DNA from: an uncultured Lachnospiraceae bacterium
GTDB taxonomy: Bacteria > Bacillota > Clostridia > Lachnospirales > Lachnospiraceae
NCBI GenBank assembly: GCA_902788645.1
Contig: CADAKW010000020.1
Span: 1-33,376 of the forward strand
Direction: 5' to 3'
DNA: 33,376 nt
A program made the position numbers and the translations under genes. Each line of letters opens with the position of its first letter. The stretch's first letter is position 1. Below are positions 7,892 to 16,181 of this stretch, piece by piece. The notes below the pieces were generated by a model. That model made no database searches, was not told the DNA's origin, and was given only the letters and a program-made list of their open reading frames with translations.

Positions 7892-7920
7892 ATATTTTAG
7901 TATTTCGTTTTGCAGAAAGA

Positions 7921-9345
7921 TTAAACCGGATAAGCCTTGCTGTCTGTGTCAGCAACTGCTGCGTCCACCTTGTTCTGCTGTGCCTCACGATATTTGAAGA
8001 ACTCAGTTGCTACCTGTGGGAACAGAGCATAGGAAAGAACATCCTCATCCTGCTGCTTGTACTGAGCCATTTCCTTCTCGATATCTGCAAGCTGTGGCTT
8101 GATAAGATCTGCAGGACGGCATGTGATCGGCTTTGTATCGCCAATACACTTCTTCTGTACTTCCTTATCAAATGGCTTAACAGTCTGTCCGAACTCTCCG
8201 GAAAGGAGCTTCTTGGACTCTTTTGTTACCATCTTATAACGCTCGCCGGATACCACATTCAGTACAGCCTGTGTACCAACGATCTGTGAAGAAGGTGTTA
8301 CAAGAGGTGGCTCACCGAAGTCCTTACGAACCTTTGGTACTTCCTCAAGTACCTGCTCGTACTTGTCCTCCTGTCCCATTTCCTTGAGCTGGGATACCAG
8401 GTTACTGAGCATTCCGCCAGGTACCTGATAACGGAGTGTCTGGATATTAACGCCAAGCACCTTTGTATTCATAAGACCTGTCTTTAATGCTTCCTCACGC
8501 ATTGGACGGAAGTAATCAGCGATCTCTGCCAGCTTGTCAAGGTCAAGACCGGTATCATAAGGTGTGCCTTTGAATGCCTCAACCATAACCTCTGTAGCAG
8601 GCTGGCTGGTACCCATAGCAAATGGAGAGATTGCGGTATCAATGATATCGCAGCCTGCCTCTACTGCCTTCATATAGGTCATAGAAGCTACACCGGAGGT
8701 GTAGTGAGTATGCAGGTCGATTGGAATATCAACGGACTCCTTGAGTGCCTCAACAAGCTCTGTAGCCTTTACAGGAACTAAGAGACCTGCCATATCCTTG
8801 ATACAAAGGGATTTTGCACCCATGTCCTCGATTCTCTTTGCCATATCCTTCCAGTAATCCAGAGTATATGCATCACCCAGAGTATAAGAAAGGGCGATCT
8901 GTGCATGACCGTTCTCTTTATTGGCTGCTTTTACTGCTGTCTCCAGGTTACGGAGATCGTTCAGACAGTCGAAGATACGGATAATGTCAATACCGTTTGC
9001 GATAGATTTCTGTACGAAGTACTCTACCACATCATCTGCATAATGGTTGTAACCGAGGATGTTCTGTCCACGGAAAAGCATCTGCAGCTTTGTATTTTTG
9101 AAACCGGCTCTTAATTTACGAAGTCTCTCCCATGGATCCTCCTTGAGGAAACGAAGGGAAGCATCGAATGTAGCACCACCCCAGCACTCTACTGCATGGT
9201 ATCCGATCTGATCCATCTTGTCTACGATCGGAAGCATCTGCTCTGTGGTCATTCTGGTGGCGATCAGAGACTGATGAGCATCACGCAGAATGGTTTCAGT
9301 TATTTTTAAAGGTTTCTTTTCAATAGATTTCTCTTTATTAGCCAT
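7921..9345 (-). CDS. oadA: Oxaloacetate decarboxylase alpha / transcarboxylase 5S-type carboxyltransferase
   Basis: A 474-residue biotin-dependent carboxyltransferase of the pyruvate/oxaloacetate type. The TIM-barrel HMGL-like domain has TILRDAHQSL (about 18-27), ECWGGATFD, the LFRGQN loop, CIKDMAGLL with its reactive lysine region and the metal-binding DLHTHYTSG (His-X-His). The following PYC/OADA domain has TPSSQIVGTQAV. It lacks a fused biotin domain; a separate biotin carrier is encoded two genes upstream. It moves CO2 between oxaloacetate/pyruvate and biotin. Last gene of the five-gene operon, with GGAGGAG 5 nt before ATG and 15 bp after oadB. Confidence 0.93.
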   Translation of the reverse strand: MANKEKSIEKKPLKITETILRDAHQSLIATRMTTEQMLPIVDKMDQIGYHAVECWGGATFDASLRFLKEDPWERLRKLRAGFKNTKLQMLFRGQNILGYNHYADDVVEYFVQKSIANGIDIIRIFDCLNDLRNLETAVKAANKENGHAQIALSYTLGDAYTLDYWKDMAKRIEDMGAKSLCIKDMAGLLVPVKATELVEALKESVDIPIDLHTHYTSGVASMTYMKAVEAGCDIIDTAISPFAMGTSQPATEVMVEAFKGTPYDTGLDLDKLAEIADYFRPMREEALKTGLMNTKVLGVNIQTLRYQVPGGMLSNLVSQLKEMGQEDKYEQVLEEVPKVRKDFGEPPLVTPSSQIVGTQAVLNVVSGERYKMVTKESKKLLSGEFGQTVKPFDKEVQKKCIGDTKPITCRPADLIKPQLADIEKEMAQYKQQDEDVLSYALFPQVATEFFKYREAQQNKVDAAVADTDSKAYPV

Positions 9346-9360
9346 GATTCTCCTCCAATT

Positions 9361-10509
9361 CTATATTCCAAAGATTGCCATAAATACACCGGCTGCCACA
9401 GCAGTACCGATAACTCCGGCAACGTTTGGTCCCATTGCATGCATCAGCAGGAAGTTTGTAGGATCCGCTTCTGCTCCAACCTTCTGGGATACACGAGCCG
9501 CCATTGGAACGGCAGATACACCGGCAGAACCAATCAAAGGATTGACCTTGCCCTTTGTGACGAAGCACATCAGTTTTCCGAATAATACACCGGAAGCGGT
9601 ACCGATTGCGAAAGCAACCAGACCAAGACCAACGATCTTTAAGGTACTGAGTCTTAAGAATGCCTCAGCAGATGTTGATGCACCAACGGAAGTACCAAGC
9701 AGAATAACAACGATGTACATCAGAGCATTGGATGCTGTCTCTGTCAGCTGTTTTACTACGCCGGACTCCTTAAACAGGTTACCAAGCATCAGCATACCTA
9801 CAAGAGGAGCTGTTGTCGGCAGAAGCAGACATACAACGATCGTTACGATGATAGGGAAAAGAATCTTCTCCAGCTTGGATACAGGACGAAGCTGCTCCAT
9901 TTTGATCTTACGCTCTTTTTCTGTGGTAAAGAGCTTCATGATCGGCGGCTGGATGATCGGCACCAGTGACATATAAGAATATGCCGCCACGGCGATCGGT
10001 CCCATGTACTCCGTCTGCTTTAACTTACCGCAGAGGAAAATAGAGGTAGGACCATCGGCACCACCAATGATTGAGATAGCTGCTGCTGCCTTATCATTGA
10101 ATCCCCAGAGGATTGCGATAAGATATGCGGAAAAGATACCGAACTGTGCGGCAGCACCCAGCAAAAAGCTCATTGGGTTTGCGATCAGCGGACCGAAATC
10201 TGTCATGGCACCGACTCCGAGGAAGATCAGTGATGGCAGGATACTCCACTCATCGAGAATATAGAAATAATGTAATAATCCACCAACGCCATTGGAGGTG
10301 TCCTCCGGATTGGCCATGATGTCCGGATAAATATTTACCAGGATCATACCAAAGGCAATCGGAACCAGCAACAATGGCTCATACTCTTTTTTGATCGCTA
10401 AATAGAGAAAGACACAGCCTACCAGGATCATCAGGTAGTTCCCGGGAGTCAGCGTGGTGAACGCTGTCTGGCCGGCCAGATTCTCAAGCGTTGAGATAAT
10501 ATAATCCAA
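9361..10509 (-). CDS. oadB: Sodium ion-translocating decarboxylase beta subunit
   Basis: A 382-residue integral membrane protein with about nine helices; it decarboxylates carboxybiotin and couples this to Na+ export. Family motifs are [15 protein letters not shown] (about 98-112), [10 protein letters not shown] with the essential Asp152, [14 protein letters not shown] and [14 protein letters not shown]. Translation begins at a TTG codon with AGGAGGG upstream. It sits between the biotin carrier and oadA in the operon. Family members include OadB, MmdB and GcdB; motifs alone do not tell the acyl substrate. Confidence 0.95.
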   Translation of the reverse strand: MDYIISTLENLAGQTAFTTLTPGNYLMILVGCVFLYLAIKKEYEPLLLVPIAFGMILVNIYPDIMANPEDTSNGVGGLLHYFYILDEWSILPSLIFLGVGAMTDFGPLIANPMSFLLGAAAQFGIFSAYLIAILWGFNDKAAAAISIIGGADGPTSIFLCGKLKQTEYMGPIAVAAYSYMSLVPIIQPPIMKLFTTEKERKIKMEQLRPVSKLEKILFPIIVTIVVCLLLPTTAPLVGMLMLGNLFKESGVVKQLTETASNALMYIVVILLGTSVGASTSAEAFLRLSTLKIVGLGLVAFAIGTASGVLFGKLMCFVTKGKVNPLIGSAGVSAVPMAARVSQKVGAEADPTNFLLMHAMGPNVAGVIGTAVAAGVFMAIFGI

Positions 10510-10527
10510 AGTTATTCCCTCCTAAAA

Positions 10528-10890
10528 TTAGTTCAGTGTTGCAAGAACAGCACCAGCTTCAACAGAATCTCCGGCAGCAACATCAATGCTTGCTACAGTA
10601 CCGTCTTCCGGTGCAACAACCTCGTTCTCCATCTTCATAGCCTCAAGGATCAGGATCACATCACCCTTCTTGACTGCCTGTCCGACAGATGCCTTTACGG
10701 AAAGGATCTTGCCAGGCATTGGTGCGTTTACCTTAACAGCACCGGCACCTGCTGCCTTTGGTGCTGCAGGCTTAGCTGCCTTAGGAGCAGCCTTTGGTGC
10801 GCTTGCTGCAGCAGGAGCTGCAGAGCCTGTTCCCTCTTCTACAGTTACGTCATAAACAGTTCCATTTACTGTAATTGTATAATTCTTCAT
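10528..10890 (-). CDS. Biotin carrier protein (biotinyl domain with Ala/Pro linker)
   Basis: A 120-residue carrier. Residues 1-20 form a short beta region (YTITVNGTVYDVTVEE), 21-50 an Ala/Pro/Lys-rich flexible linker, and 51-120 a biotinyl domain with EAMKMEN, the biotin being carried on Lys86. It shuttles carboxyl groups between the carboxyltransferases and the membrane beta subunit, the role of MmdC/GcdC or the 1.3S subunit of propionibacterial transcarboxylase. GGAGG lies 6 nt before the ATG. The Ala-rich linker gives an unusual composition but is typical of this family. Confidence 0.95.
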   Translation of the reverse strand: MKNYTITVNGTVYDVTVEEGTGSAAPAAASAPKAAPKAAKPAAPKAAGAGAVKVNAPMPGKILSVKASVGQAVKKGDVILILEAMKMENEVVAPEDGTVASIDVAAGDSVEAGAVLATLN

Positions 10891-10939
10891 GATAATCCTC
10901 CATTTAATAAATTGTATTCAATCGTTTATTTGGTGTCTA

Positions 10940-11665
10940 TTATCGGCGGATAATAGAACGAACAACAAGTCCGTCTGCACTTTCTGTTTCAGAAGCAGCG
11001 GCAATGGCTGCTGTGATCACAGCAACTAATTCCAGGTCGTCCACCAGATTCTCAGGTTCGGAAGCAGCCGGTGCCGCAGGAGCTGTAGCGGCTGCCATAG
11101 GAGCCTTGTCAGCTTTTCCTTTACCAACGAGACCAATGAACTTAAAGCAGCTGATCAGGAGACTGATAAAGATCAGCACCAGGAATACGATAGACATACT
11201 CATGATCGTATTCAGACCAGCCTTTTGCATTTTCTGGCCCAGAGTTTTATATTCATCAAACTTGAATGAATAGTTGCCACTGTCATCCGTCTGGATCTTG
11301 CCATCCTTGTCGAAGGTAAGGCTTGCAAGAACCTTATCACCACTTTCACAGAGGAGTGTTTCTGTAACGGTAGCGGAATCTGTTGTGATCGTAAACTCTG
11401 TTTTTACTTTTTTCTTTAATCCCTTATACTGTGCTTTCTGCTCTGCATAAAGCTGATACTGTGCAAGGGTTGTATCATCCATCTGATCCTTGTAGGTGGA
11501 AATGGTTCCCTCAAAATCTGCAGCAAACCAGTTTGAAAGGAAACTGTCTGTCTGCTGTTCCAGAGTTTTCTTGTCAAAGTTTTCATTTCCACGGACCAAA
11601 GAACATCCGGATACCATCAATACACAGGATAAAACACAGAAAAATAATAATAATTTTCTTTTCAT
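10940..11665 (-). CDS. OadG-family subunit with N-terminal lipoprotein domain
   Basis: A 241-residue protein. Residues 1-21 are a lipoprotein signal ending in the lipobox VSGC, so Cys21 would be lipidated outside the cell. An extracellular alpha/beta domain (about 30-150; QQTDSFLSNWFAADFEGTIS) resembles the NTF2-like/DUF3887 type. A membrane helix (about 155-180) follows, then an Ala/Pro-rich stretch and the OadG-like C-terminus (LVAVITAAIAAA...GLVVRSIIRR). Ordinary OadG is about 80-120 residues and lacks the first domain. It likely assembles the decarboxylase at the membrane and may sense or bind something outside. Strong RBS AAGGAG. Confidence 0.85.
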   Translation of the reverse strand: MKRKLLLFFCVLSCVLMVSGCSLVRGNENFDKKTLEQQTDSFLSNWFAADFEGTISTYKDQMDDTTLAQYQLYAEQKAQYKGLKKKVKTEFTITTDSATVTETLLCESGDKVLASLTFDKDGKIQTDDSGNYSFKFDEYKTLGQKMQKAGLNTIMSMSIVFLVLIFISLLISCFKFIGLVGKGKADKAPMAAATAPAAPAASEPENLVDDLELVAVITAAIAAASETESADGLVVRSIIRR

Positions 11666-11680
11666 AAATGCCTCTCCTTC

Positions 11681-13114
11681 TTAGATGGTTCCATGCTTCT
11701 TGCCGATTGGATACTCACTTTTTGTGAACAGAAGCTCAAATGCGAAAATTAACTGTTTTCTGGCTGCCTCAGGAGCAATGATAGAATCAATGTATCCTCT
11801 GGCTGCAGCAGCCTCTGTGCCGGACTGGGCAGCAAACTCAGCGGCCTTTGCGGCAATGTCTGCATCCTTATCGTCTGCATACATGATCTTGGCAGCAACC
11901 TGTGCGTCCATCATACCGATCTTTGCATCAGGAAGGGCAAATACCATATCTGCACCAATGTGCTTGGAATTCATGGTGATGTATGCGCTTCCGTAAGCAT
12001 TGCCGGTGATCAGATTTACCTTAGGTACATCTGCCTCGGCAAATGCAGCGGTAAGAGCAGCAGCCTTGGAAGCGATGGTCTTCTCCTCTTCTACTGTAGT
12101 AGCAAAGCCCTCTACATTGGTCAGGGTCAGAACCGGAATATTAAATGCATCACAAGTCTTGATAAAGGAAGCAGCTTTGTCACATCCGTCAGATGTCAGG
12201 CGTGCCTCAAAGCTCTCCTGCTCACTGCCGTCCTCGCCGTAAACAGCGGTTCTGTTGGCTACACAGCCAACTGTCATGCCGTCAAGACTGATGAAACCTG
12301 TTACCATTTCTTTGGCGAAATCCTTCTTTAACTCAAGGAAGAAGTTGTTGTCGCCCAGATCCTCCAGTGCGGCAGCAGGATCCTTGATCTCAGCGGCAAA
12401 ATCAGGAACCAGACGATTCAGATCGTCCATGCACTCCTCCATGCCACCGATCTCGTTGTTGTTCTCAGGAAGAATACTTACGAGATTGCGTACGTTTTCA
12501 AATACCTCAGCTTCTCCGTCGCAGATCACGTCTACAACAGAAGCTGTCTTCTGGAAATCAGCAGATGCGGTATCCAGCTTGTCGGTGTAATTGCCCTCCA
12601 GTGTGTTTGGAGAGTTTACGAAAAGTTTACCGTTGTTCTGCTCCATAAATGTAAAATCGCTCATAGCAGCCATAACAGCCACACCACCGCCACAGTTGCC
12701 AAAGATGGCGCTGATCTGTGGGATCACTCCGGAAGCCTTTGCTTTCATCTTGTAGATCTGACCGAATCCTGCAAGGGCATCTGTGGACTCCTGAAGACGC
12801 ATTCCTGCACAGTCGATCAGACCGATCACAGGTACTCCTGTCTTCATTGCAAGCTCATAGATGTGTGCGATCTTCTTTGCATGCATCTCTCCGATCGTAC
12901 CATTCAGTGCAGATGCGTCCTGGCTGTATACATAGACAGGATTGTTCTGGATCAGTCCATATCCGGTGATGACACCATCTGCCGGTACGGATTTCTCCTG
13001 CATGTTGAAATCTGTGCTTCTCTTGGTAATACCGGCACCGAGTTCAACAAAACTATTCTCGTCAACTAAAGACGCAATACGGTCTTTTGCTGACATAGTG
13101 TTTGAGTTACTCAT
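11681..13114 (-). CDS. mmdA: Acyl-CoA carboxyltransferase (methylmalonyl-CoA decarboxylase alpha / 12S type)
   Basis: A 477-residue biotin-dependent acyl-CoA carboxyltransferase with two crotonase-like halves. The first half has CAGMRLQESTDALAGFGQIY (about 103-122) and FGNCGGGVAVMAAMSDF (oxyanion glycines); the second has TNVEGFATTVEEE and GSAYITMNSKHIGADMVFALP. The segment after it, IGMMDAQVAAKIMY, differs from the usual VMGPEGAVNIL, so the protein belongs to a divergent branch and its acyl-CoA substrate is uncertain (methylmalonyl-, malonyl- or glutaconyl-CoA). First gene of the operon; AGGAGGT 7 nt before ATG. About 30 residues shorter than typical MmdA. Confidence 0.88.
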   Translation of the reverse strand: MSNSNTMSAKDRIASLVDENSFVELGAGITKRSTDFNMQEKSVPADGVITGYGLIQNNPVYVYSQDASALNGTIGEMHAKKIAHIYELAMKTGVPVIGLIDCAGMRLQESTDALAGFGQIYKMKAKASGVIPQISAIFGNCGGGVAVMAAMSDFTFMEQNNGKLFVNSPNTLEGNYTDKLDTASADFQKTASVVDVICDGEAEVFENVRNLVSILPENNNEIGGMEECMDDLNRLVPDFAAEIKDPAAALEDLGDNNFFLELKKDFAKEMVTGFISLDGMTVGCVANRTAVYGEDGSEQESFEARLTSDGCDKAASFIKTCDAFNIPVLTLTNVEGFATTVEEEKTIASKAAALTAAFAEADVPKVNLITGNAYGSAYITMNSKHIGADMVFALPDAKIGMMDAQVAAKIMYADDKDADIAAKAAEFAAQSGTEAAAARGYIDSIIAPEAARKQLIFAFELLFTKSEYPIGKKHGTI

Positions 13115-13185
13115 GTTTTGACCTCCTATATAGTAGTAATAATAATAACAAATTTACACCAAGTATAAGTGTATCTCTTTTGGGC

Positions 13186-13215
13186 AAAAATGGCAACCGT
13201 TTTTTCGCCATTTTT
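13186..13215. other. Hairpin in the leader between mmdA and the divergent carboxypeptidase gene
   Basis: Perfect 9-bp stem AAAAATGGC/GCCATTTTT with a 12-nt loop, followed by T on the plus strand. No plus-strand gene ends here, so it is not an ordinary 3' terminator. It may lie in the 5' leader of the mmdA operon or simply separate divergent transcripts. Confidence 0.5.
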
Positions 13216-13296
13216 TTTGTTCCGGGAAGAAAAAAGAATGATTCTTCCGTTTCTTCATATAATTAGGTAATTCTATATGAAATACAGGGTAATATC

Positions 13297-14553
13297 ATGC
13301 AAAAAATCATAAGCTTTCTTTTACTTGTCGTTTGTATTTTTCTTTTGGCGAAACCATTAAACGATCATATGGAAATACAGGAACAGGCCTTTTGGAAACC
13401 ATCACAGCAGCCGGCGGTTTCGGTTGTACCGGTCGTGCGTATGACGGCATCAGAGCTGGGCTCCAGTGTAGCGGCTTCTACCCCGTCATCACTCTACGCA
13501 AAGGCATACTGTGTGATGGATACCGGATCCGGCAGGCTTCTCCTTTCAAAAAATGAGAATGAAAAAATGCCTATGGCAAGCACCACCAAGATCATGACCT
13601 GTATTCTGGCATTGGAATCCGGCCGGCTGGATGAAATGGTTCCCGTATCTGCTTATGCCGCATCTATGCCGGATGTCCAGTTAAATATCCGGGAAGGGGA
13701 AAAATACCGTCTGGGGGATCTGTTATATTCCCTGATGTTAGAATCCCATAACGATACCGCTGTTGCCATTGCGGAATTTCTTGGGGGCTCCGTGGAAGGT
13801 TTTGCGGATCAGATGAACAAAAAGGCGGAAGAGATCGGCTGTGTCTCAACGCATTTAGTCACGCCTAACGGTCTGGATGATCCGGAGCATTATACCACGG
13901 CAAAGGAGCTTTGTATGATCGCTGCCTATGCGATTCAGAACAAGGAGTTTCAAAAAGTGATCCGGACACCGCAGTATCAGTTCCGGGATGAATCCGGAAA
14001 GCGGAGTTTTCAGGTGTCCAATCATGATGCATTTCTCAGCATGTATCAGGGGGCTCTTGGGATCAAGACCGGTTTTACCGGAAATGCAGGCTATTGCTTC
14101 TGTGGTGCTGCCACAAAGAATAACCGTACCCTGGTATCTGCAGTTCTTGCCTGTGGCTGGCCGCCCCATAAGACATATAAATGGTCGGATACCACAAAGC
14201 TTATGGATTACGGTTTTGAAGGCTTTAAAAACTGTGAGATCCCGACGGATCAGGATACATGGGAGCTGCCGGTGGAAAATGGACGCGACCGCTGTGTCAC
14301 GGTTTCTATGCCAAAAGAAGATACGGACAGCCTGCAGCTGCCTCTCCGGGTGGATGACGTCATTGAGATCCGGACGTCTCTGCCGGAGAAGCTTACTGCA
14401 CCTGTCCGCAGCGGGGATATTGTGGGCAGCCGGGAGATCCTGCTAAATGGAGAAGTCTTAACAACGTCTCCTATCTATACAGGGCAGGATACTGCTGCCG
14501 TAGATTTCCCCTATGTGTTAAAACACTTATTTCGGAATTATGTGTTTTCGTGA
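13297..14553 (+). CDS. D-alanyl-D-alanine carboxypeptidase, second copy (DacF/DacB-like)
   Basis: A 418-residue secreted D,D-carboxypeptidase. An N-terminal hydrophobic segment (about 3-18) acts as signal or anchor. Catalytic motifs are Ser95-X-X-Lys98 (ASTTK), Ser150-His-Asn152 and Lys257-Thr-Gly259. The SHN form differs from the SAN of the first copy. A C-terminal PBP5-like domain ends in an amphipathic segment (YVLKHLFRNYVF). A TATAAT at 13258-13263 is the best -10; its -35 is poor, so an alternative sigma factor is possible. AGGG lies about 8 nt before ATG. In spore formers such duplicates often act in cortex formation, but nothing here proves that. Confidence 0.93.
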   Translation: MQKIISFLLLVVCIFLLAKPLNDHMEIQEQAFWKPSQQPAVSVVPVVRMTASELGSSVAASTPSSLYAKAYCVMDTGSGRLLLSKNENEKMPMASTTKIMTCILALESGRLDEMVPVSAYAASMPDVQLNIREGEKYRLGDLLYSLMLESHNDTAVAIAEFLGGSVEGFADQMNKKAEEIGCVSTHLVTPNGLDDPEHYTTAKELCMIAAYAIQNKEFQKVIRTPQYQFRDESGKRSFQVSNHDAFLSMYQGALGIKTGFTGNAGYCFCGAATKNNRTLVSAVLACGWPPHKTYKWSDTTKLMDYGFEGFKNCEIPTDQDTWELPVENGRDRCVTVSMPKEDTDSLQLPLRVDDVIEIRTSLPEKLTAPVRSGDIVGSREILLNGEVLTTSPIYTGQDTAAVDFPYVLKHLFRNYVFS

Positions 14554-14567
14554 TGTATTACGACAGA

Positions 14568-14705
14568 TTATTTACTGCTGCCGCTTTTTGATTCGTTCCC
14601 GGCTTCTGTGTCAGAGACAGAGCCTCCGTTGGAAAACTGGAAGCTGAAGATCGTGATGCCCAAGATCACGACGCCGACGATTGCTAAAACGATAGTTGTA
14701 CCCAT
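14568..14705 (-). CDS. Small single-span membrane protein (45 residues)
   Basis: A 45-codon frame with ATG at 14705, GGAAG about 7 nt upstream and a TAA stop. Residues 3-22 (TTIVLAIVGVVILGITIFSF) form one clear membrane helix, followed by a polar Ser/Gly/Glu tail ending KSGSSK. The helix plus good RBS and the absence of other genes here argue that it is real. It is convergent with the second carboxypeptidase gene, 14 bp from that gene's stop. I do not recognise the family and assign no function. Confidence 0.6.
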   Translation of the reverse strand: MGTTIVLAIVGVVILGITIFSFQFSNGGSVSDTEAGNESKSGSSK

Positions 14706-14767
14706 AATAATCTTCCTTTCTTTCTGCACATAACGTGCCAATATTCAATTTTCAAGTTACGTGAATG

Positions 14768-14811
14768 AAAGGTACTCAAAAGAAACCTGTTTTGACAGGC
14801 AAGGTACCTTT
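14768..14811 (-). terminator. Terminator-like hairpins after the 142-residue membrane protein gene
   Basis: An outer stem AAAGGTAC/GTACCTTT (14768-14775 with 14804-14811) encloses an inner hairpin CCTG/CAGG (14786-14789 with 14796-14799) followed on the minus strand by TTTCTTTT. It overlaps the stop codon of the upstream gene by two bases. Confidence 0.55.
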
Positions 14812-15238
14812 AGAAAGAAAGAGAGATTTTCTGACCATCCTTGTCATGGATAAAATGCATGATAAGGGAAAGATGATGTGTCAAAGATTCGTAGAATGCC
14901 GGTTCATAGTTTCTCCGGGCAAAAAAGACACAGAAACAGAATATGATCGCCATATATAACAGCAGTAAGAGACGCTGCTGCCGTCCGTCCTGGCGGAAGG
15001 CTGCCGGGCGTGAGGCCTCAAGCTTTGGCTGCAATACCCGGATGCCTAACTGCTCCGGACTGCAAAGATCAGGAGAATCCGTCCTGATCGAAGAAAGTAT
15101 GGAAAGCATGCTTTCCTGACGGAAATCACAGGAGGTGTCCATCTGTGCGATCCTGGTAGCATCCGTACCGATCCCTGAAATAAGCACAAAGAAAAGCATG
15201 ATAACGATCAGCCAGCGCTGTTTTCGTAACTGTTTCAT
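14810..15238 (-). CDS. Hypothetical membrane protein
   Basis: A 142-residue protein with an N-terminal hydrophobic helix (about 9-23, WLIVIMLFFVLISGIG) and a second (about 90-107, LLLLLYMAIIFCFCVFF). The 65-residue loop between them should be extracellular, with two cysteines (in SCDF and LCSP) that could pair. A His-rich cytoplasmic tail ends the protein. The start at 15238 is picked because AGGAGG lies 7 nt upstream; an ATG 21 bases earlier is within that site. I do not recognise the family. It lies between plsC and the small 45-residue gene on the same strand. Confidence 0.65.
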   Translation of the reverse strand: MKQLRKQRWLIVIMLFFVLISGIGTDATRIAQMDTSCDFRQESMLSILSSIRTDSPDLCSPEQLGIRVLQPKLEASRPAAFRQDGRQQRLLLLLYMAIIFCFCVFFARRNYEPAFYESLTHHLSLIMHFIHDKDGQKISLSF

Positions 15239-15287
15239 GGGACTTCCTCCTTTCATCATAACATATGCAGAATATACCGGTTCATGC

Positions 15288-16028
15288 TCAGCAGCGTACT
15301 GCCTGTTCCGGCATATTGCGCTCTCCCAGCTTCACGGCCTTACATACTCTGCGGTAAACCTGATCGCAGACCTCCACAGACTTCATATCTTTGTAATCCT
15401 CATAATAAAGAGGCTTCAGAAAATAGACCTGTGTGCGGACCCGGCGAAGGGAATTTAAGTCGTATACCTTCCAGGAATCCACCAGAGCCACCGGGACAAT
15501 GGGGACCTTTGCCTTCATGGCACTTTTGAAGGTGCCGGGCTTAAAAGGATCCACATGATTGCCGTTGCGGTGCTTATAACCTCCTGCCGGAAAGATAATG
15601 AACTTGCGGCCCTGTGCCGTCTCTGCGGAAACCTCCTGAATGATCCTGGCAGCCTGCCGGATATCGTGGAGCTTGATGCGCTTGCCCTTTACCAGATCAA
15701 TGAACTGGCTGACTAACGGCATATGGGATCTGGCATCGTCCATTACGACGGAGCATGGCAGCGGATGACCGTACATAATACCCAGAGCGTCATATTTGCC
15801 CTGATGATTGGGAAACATCACATAACCTCCCTGGGACGGCAGATTCTCGCGGCCATACACAGAGGTGGAGATCCGGGCAGTTTTCATCATCTGATGGATC
15901 ATTTTGAGATCATACTGATATCGGAACTCCTCGGAATATTTCCGGTCTCTTGCGGCATAATAGCCTGCCTGGGGAATCATCCAGGCTCTATGTAGATTTC
16001 TGATCAAAACATAAACAAAACGAAGCAA
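15288..16028 (-). CDS. 1-acyl-glycerol-3-phosphate acyltransferase-like protein (PlsC family)
   Basis: A 246-residue acyltransferase of the PlsC/AGPAT family, which adds the second acyl chain to make phosphatidic acid. Block I NHQGKYD (NHX4D catalytic pair, about 74-80) is intact, a GKRIK block II is seen, and VPVALVDS is block IV. Block III, normally FPEGTR, is FPAGGY here: the substrate-binding Glu is replaced. The start codon is TTG with AGGA 8 nt upstream; the nearby ATG is out of frame. It has its own promoter, divergent from rqcH. It could act on another acyl acceptor. Confidence 0.82.
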   Translation of the reverse strand: MLRFVYVLIRNLHRAWMIPQAGYYAARDRKYSEEFRYQYDLKMIHQMMKTARISTSVYGRENLPSQGGYVMFPNHQGKYDALGIMYGHPLPCSVVMDDARSHMPLVSQFIDLVKGKRIKLHDIRQAARIIQEVSAETAQGRKFIIFPAGGYKHRNGNHVDPFKPGTFKSAMKAKVPIVPVALVDSWKVYDLNSLRRVRTQVYFLKPLYYEDYKDMKSVEVCDQVYRRVCKAVKLGERNMPEQAVRC

Positions 16029-16082
16029 CTTTTCTTCCTCATTTCTACGACGATATTTCGTCTTTCATTTCTCCTGATAGAT

Positions 16083-16143
16083 AATGTACCATATTAACTT
16101 TTTTTTGGCAACTGTTGCAAAAGGAGGACGGTACATATAAAAT
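16083..16143. promoter_or_regulatory. Back-to-back promoters for plsC-like gene (-) and rqcH (+)
   Basis: Minus strand: -35 TTGCCA (16106-16111), -10 TACATT (16083-16088), 17-bp spacer. Plus strand: -35 TTGCAA (16115-16120), -10 TAAAAT (16138-16143), 17-bp spacer. The two -35 boxes lie 3 bp apart, so polymerases may compete. Confidence 0.65.
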
Positions 16144-16181
16144 GGAGCAAGAGAAAACGTGATAAGGGGGACAATGAGACC

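Noticed and set aside
7846..8289. A 147-codon plus-strand frame opposite oadA
   Set aside because: Begins inside the dispersed repeat and lies antisense to conserved carboxyltransferase sequence.
9290..9976. A 228-codon plus-strand frame opposite oadA/oadB
   Set aside because: Antisense shadow of a strongly conserved membrane gene; no RBS and no family motif.
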